Shown here: positions 62,207 to 64,000 of the stretch, in pieces
How positions within the stretch are numbered: position 1 is the first letter of the stretch
Layout of the letters: every line of letters starts with the position of its first letter
Assembly (NCBI GenBank): GCA_003567315.1
Contig: PWZT01000057.1
Location: 1-64,000 of the forward strand
Reading direction: 5' to 3'
DNA from: Paracoccaceae bacterium
GTDB taxonomy: Bacteria > Pseudomonadota > Alphaproteobacteria > Rhodobacterales > Rhodobacteraceae
DNA: 64,000 nt
The notes under the pieces: generated by a model
What the model was told of the DNA's origin: nothing
Database searches by the model: none
Seen by the model: only the letters and a program-made list of their open reading frames with translations
Translations under genes and position numbers: made by a program

Positions 62207-63430
62207 CTAAGCCGAAATTTCGGCGCGATTCAGCGCACAGTGCGCCCAGAGCCCATCCATTGCGCGCACGAGATCATCAATCATGCGTGGCGAATGCACG
62301 GGCGATGGCGTGAAGCGCAACCGTTCTGTCCCGCGCGGCACTGTGGGGAAGTTGATCGGCTGGACGTAGATCCCGTGCTGCTCCAGCAACATGTCGGAAA
62401 TATGCTTGCAATGCACGGGATCGCCCACATGCACCGGCACGATATGGCTGCCATGGTCGATGATCGGCATCCCCAGCCCGCGCAGGCGCATCTTCAGGAT
62501 GCGCGCGTTTTCCTGCTGCTTGTCGCGCAGATATTGCGCAGTCTTGAGGTAATCGACCGACGCCGCCGCCCCCGCCGCAACAGCAGGTGGCAGCGAGGTG
62601 GTGAAGATGAAGCCCGGCGCGTAAGAGCGCACGGCATCGCACATTTTCGCCGAGGCCGCGATATAGCCGCCCATCACCCCGTAAGCCTTGGCCAGCGTGC
62701 CATTGATAATGTCGATCCGCCCCATCAGCCCGTCACGTTCGGCCACACCCGCACCGCGCGGCCCGTACATCCCGACTGCATGCACCTCGTCGATATAGGT
62801 CAGCGCGCCGAACTCATCGGCGAGATCGCAAATCGCCTCGATGGGGCCGAAATCGCCATCCATCGAATAGATCGATTCGAACGCGATCAGCTTCGGCGCT
62901 GCAGGATCATCGGCTTCCAACAGCTCGCGCAGATGCGCGACATCATTGTGCCGAAAAATACGCTTCGCCCCACCATTGCGCCGCACGCCTTCGATCATCG
63001 AGGCGTGGTTGAGCGCATCCGAGTAGATGATCAGCCCCGGAAAGAGCTTGGGCAGCGTCGACAGAGTAGCGTCATTGGCGATATACGCCGAGGTGAAGAT
63101 CAGCGCGGCCTCTTTCCGATGCAGATCGGCCAGCGAAGCCTCAAGACGCTTGTGATAAACGGTCGTGCCCGAGATGTTGCGCGTGCCCCCCGAGCCCGCA
63201 CCCGTCGCATCGAGCGCTTCGTGCATGGCCGCCAGCACGACAGGCTGCTGCCCCATGCCCAGATAATCATTGCCGCACCAGACCACGATATCCTGCTGGC
63301 CACCATCCGGGCGCGTCCAGACAGCATGCGGAAAATGCCCTTTACGCCGCTCGATATCAATGAAGGTGCGATAACGGCCTTCATCATGCAGGCGATTCAG
63401 GGCCGTTTCGAGCGCAGCAGTATAATCCAA
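62207..63430 (-). CDS. hemA: 5-aminolevulinate synthase
   Basis: A 407-residue PLP enzyme that condenses glycine and succinyl-CoA to 5-aminolevulinate, the first step of haem and, where present, bacteriochlorophyll synthesis. Seen: '[17 protein letters not shown]', '[18 protein letters not shown]', '[28 protein letters not shown]', '[21 protein letters not shown]' and the PLP lysine in '[16 protein letters not shown]'. The start is best placed at TTG 63430 (reading [15 protein letters not shown]): it gives exactly the known Rhodobacter HemA length and has GAGGGAG 7-13 bases upstream, while the ATG 21 bases further upstream has no ribosome binding site. Confidence 0.94.
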   Translation of the reverse strand: MDYTAALETALNRLHDEGRYRTFIDIERRKGHFPHAVWTRPDGGQQDIVVWCGNDYLGMGQQPVVLAAMHEALDATGAGSGGTRNISGTTVYHKRLEASLADLHRKEAALIFTSAYIANDATLSTLPKLFPGLIIYSDALNHASMIEGVRRNGGAKRIFRHNDVAHLRELLEADDPAAPKLIAFESIYSMDGDFGPIEAICDLADEFGALTYIDEVHAVGMYGPRGAGVAERDGLMGRIDIINGTLAKAYGVMGGYIAASAKMCDAVRSYAPGFIFTTSLPPAVAAGAAASVDYLKTAQYLRDKQQENARILKMRLRGLGMPIIDHGSHIVPVHVGDPVHCKHISDMLLEQHGIYVQPINFPTVPRGTERLRFTPSPVHSPRMIDDLVRAMDGLWAHCALNRAEISA

Positions 63431-63470
63431 AGCCTTCTCCCTCGCAGTCATGCTCGGCTTGATGTCGATA

Positions 63471-63520
63471 GTGTCGACACATGTCGCAAATGCAAAGCAT
63501 CTCGCCGAGTTTGTCGACAC
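63471..63520. promoter_or_regulatory. Two TGTCGACA palindromes upstream of hemA
   Basis: GTGTCGACAC (63471-63480) and TGTCGACAC (63512-63520) are about 41 bp apart, close to four helical turns, between the FnrL box and the hemA start. Paired palindromes at this spacing could bind a dimeric regulator. No known motif is matched exactly, so the call rests on the repetition alone. Confidence 0.35.
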
Positions 63521-63545
63521 CTACCTTCGTGCCACATCGTCAGCT

Positions 63546-63559
63546 TTGACCTATGTCAA
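63546..63559. promoter_or_regulatory. FnrL box upstream of hemA
   Basis: TTGAC-CTAT-GTCAA is a perfect two-fold symmetric match to the Fnr/FnrL half-sites (TTGAY-N4-RTCAA), centred about 122 bp before the hemA start. FnrL control of hemA by oxygen is known in Rhodobacter sphaeroides. The neighbouring gene 3' end is at 63613, so the box can serve only hemA. Confidence 0.82.
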
Positions 63560-63612
63560 AATGGCCGCGATAACAAACCCGGGAGTACGTGACGCGTCGT
63601 CGCATTCGTCCC

Positions 63613-64000
63613 TCAACGTGCCGCTACCTCCAGCACGACAACACAGCTCTGCCCCCCCTGACGGGCCTCGTCACAGGCATCGGTCGCCCCTTCGCGTGCC
63701 GCCTCCGGGCTTTCCATACCCGACAGGGCGATCGCCGACTCGATCGGCGCACCGCCGCGGATGAAGCCTTCATCCGGCGCGACCGCCAGCGCGGAATAGC
63801 CGGGGCCTTCGGCGACAAACAGCGCAAGCGCCTCGGGGTTCTGGCCGACAAGCCGCAGCGTATCGACTTCCTCCTCGGTCAGGAAGGGATGCACGGTCAC
63901 CTGCACATCCGCACCCTCCAGCGCGTAGCTCTCCACGCTTGCCTGCTGTGCCAGCGCAGCGCCTGCCAGCCCCAGTGCCGCAAGACCGACCAAACCGGAT
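63613..64000 (-). CDS. Small secreted protein, function unknown (5' end outside window)
   Basis: The last gene is cut by the window edge. The visible frame reads through codons up to 63999 ('SGLVGLAALGLAGAALAQQ'), the hydrophobic end of a signal peptide, so the start lies outside. The mature part (about 110 residues) begins 'ASVESYALEGADVQVTVHPFLTEEEVDTLRLVGQNPEALALFVAEG' and ends 'EARQGGQSCVVVLEVAAR', with two cysteines. I do not recognise a family. It is upstream of hemA on the same strand, separated by 180 bp with the FnrL box. Confidence 0.75.
   Translation of the reverse strand, partial: SGLVGLAALGLAGAALAQQASVESYALEGADVQVTVHPFLTEEEVDTLRLVGQNPEALALFVAEGPGYSALAVAPDEGFIRGGAPIESAIALSGMESPEAAREGATDACDEARQGGQSCVVVLEVAAR

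Overview
The window is a typical chromosomal segment of a high-GC alphaproteobacterium, most probably of the Rhodobacteraceae (Rhodobacterales). The evidence is the set of lineage-typical genes: a 407-residue 5-aminolevulinate synthase close to the Rhodobacter HemA type, an Irr-type Fur regulator divergent from fabA, a class I lysyl-tRNA synthetase, a cytochrome aa3 subunit IV peptide, an NDUFS4-like Complex I protein, HdaA, a DUF6280-type small protein, and an intergenic repeat with the core TTCATCTTGCCCAAAATACTC that I recall from this group. The species cannot be fixed from the sequence. Nearly all of the window is coding. There is no prophage, CRISPR array, integron or rRNA operon; one tRNA gene (Thr, TGT) is present.

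Layout. 1-7 kb: HTH regulator, aspartate aminotransferase, and a two-gene NAD-linked formate dehydrogenase in which the NuoE- and NuoF-like parts are fused into one polypeptide. 6-14 kb: RluA-type pseudouridine synthase, a lipoprotein of unknown function, the cytochrome oxidase subunit IV peptide, an overlapping acyl-CoA dehydrogenase/metallo-hydrolase pair, Sua5, dapD, a LOG-family protein and tRNA-Thr. 14-21 kb: a CPA2 cation/proton antiporter and a TRAP-TAXI uptake operon with two tandem, nearly identical solute receptors. 21-29.4 kb: NDUFS4-like protein, DUF1285, then an overlapping MoxR/DUF58/BatA-like/amidotransferase-like operon that ends at an elaborate interleaved inverted repeat. 29.6-37.7 kb: hydrolase, dapB, rbfA, truB, DUF1643, fabA/irr, a DMT exporter and lrgAB. 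37.7-38.1 kb: a decayed IS481-type transposase. 38-47.6 kb: a META-domain secreted protein, efp, prs, NfeD/stomatin pair, MFS, DsbA-like and acyl-CoA ligase genes, and an XRE-cupin regulator. 47.7-55 kb: lysS, TerB, a PerM-type permease with hdaA, a second META-type protein, and ppk. 55-55.4 kb: a second transposase relic. 55.4-64 kb: putR/putA, ispG, a RodZ-like protein, hemA with a clear FnrL box, and a truncated secreted protein at the window edge.

Most genes are housekeeping. Accessory signals are small: two transposase relics, each next to the same type of GATCC-GG-GGATC palindrome; a dispersed hairpin repeat found mostly between convergent genes; and a roughly 200-bp cruciform-prone spacer. 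I found no clearly new multi-gene system. The least understood pieces are the MoxR operon, the two multidomain YbaY/MliC/META-like envelope proteins and the lipoprotein at 7.1-7.7 kb.
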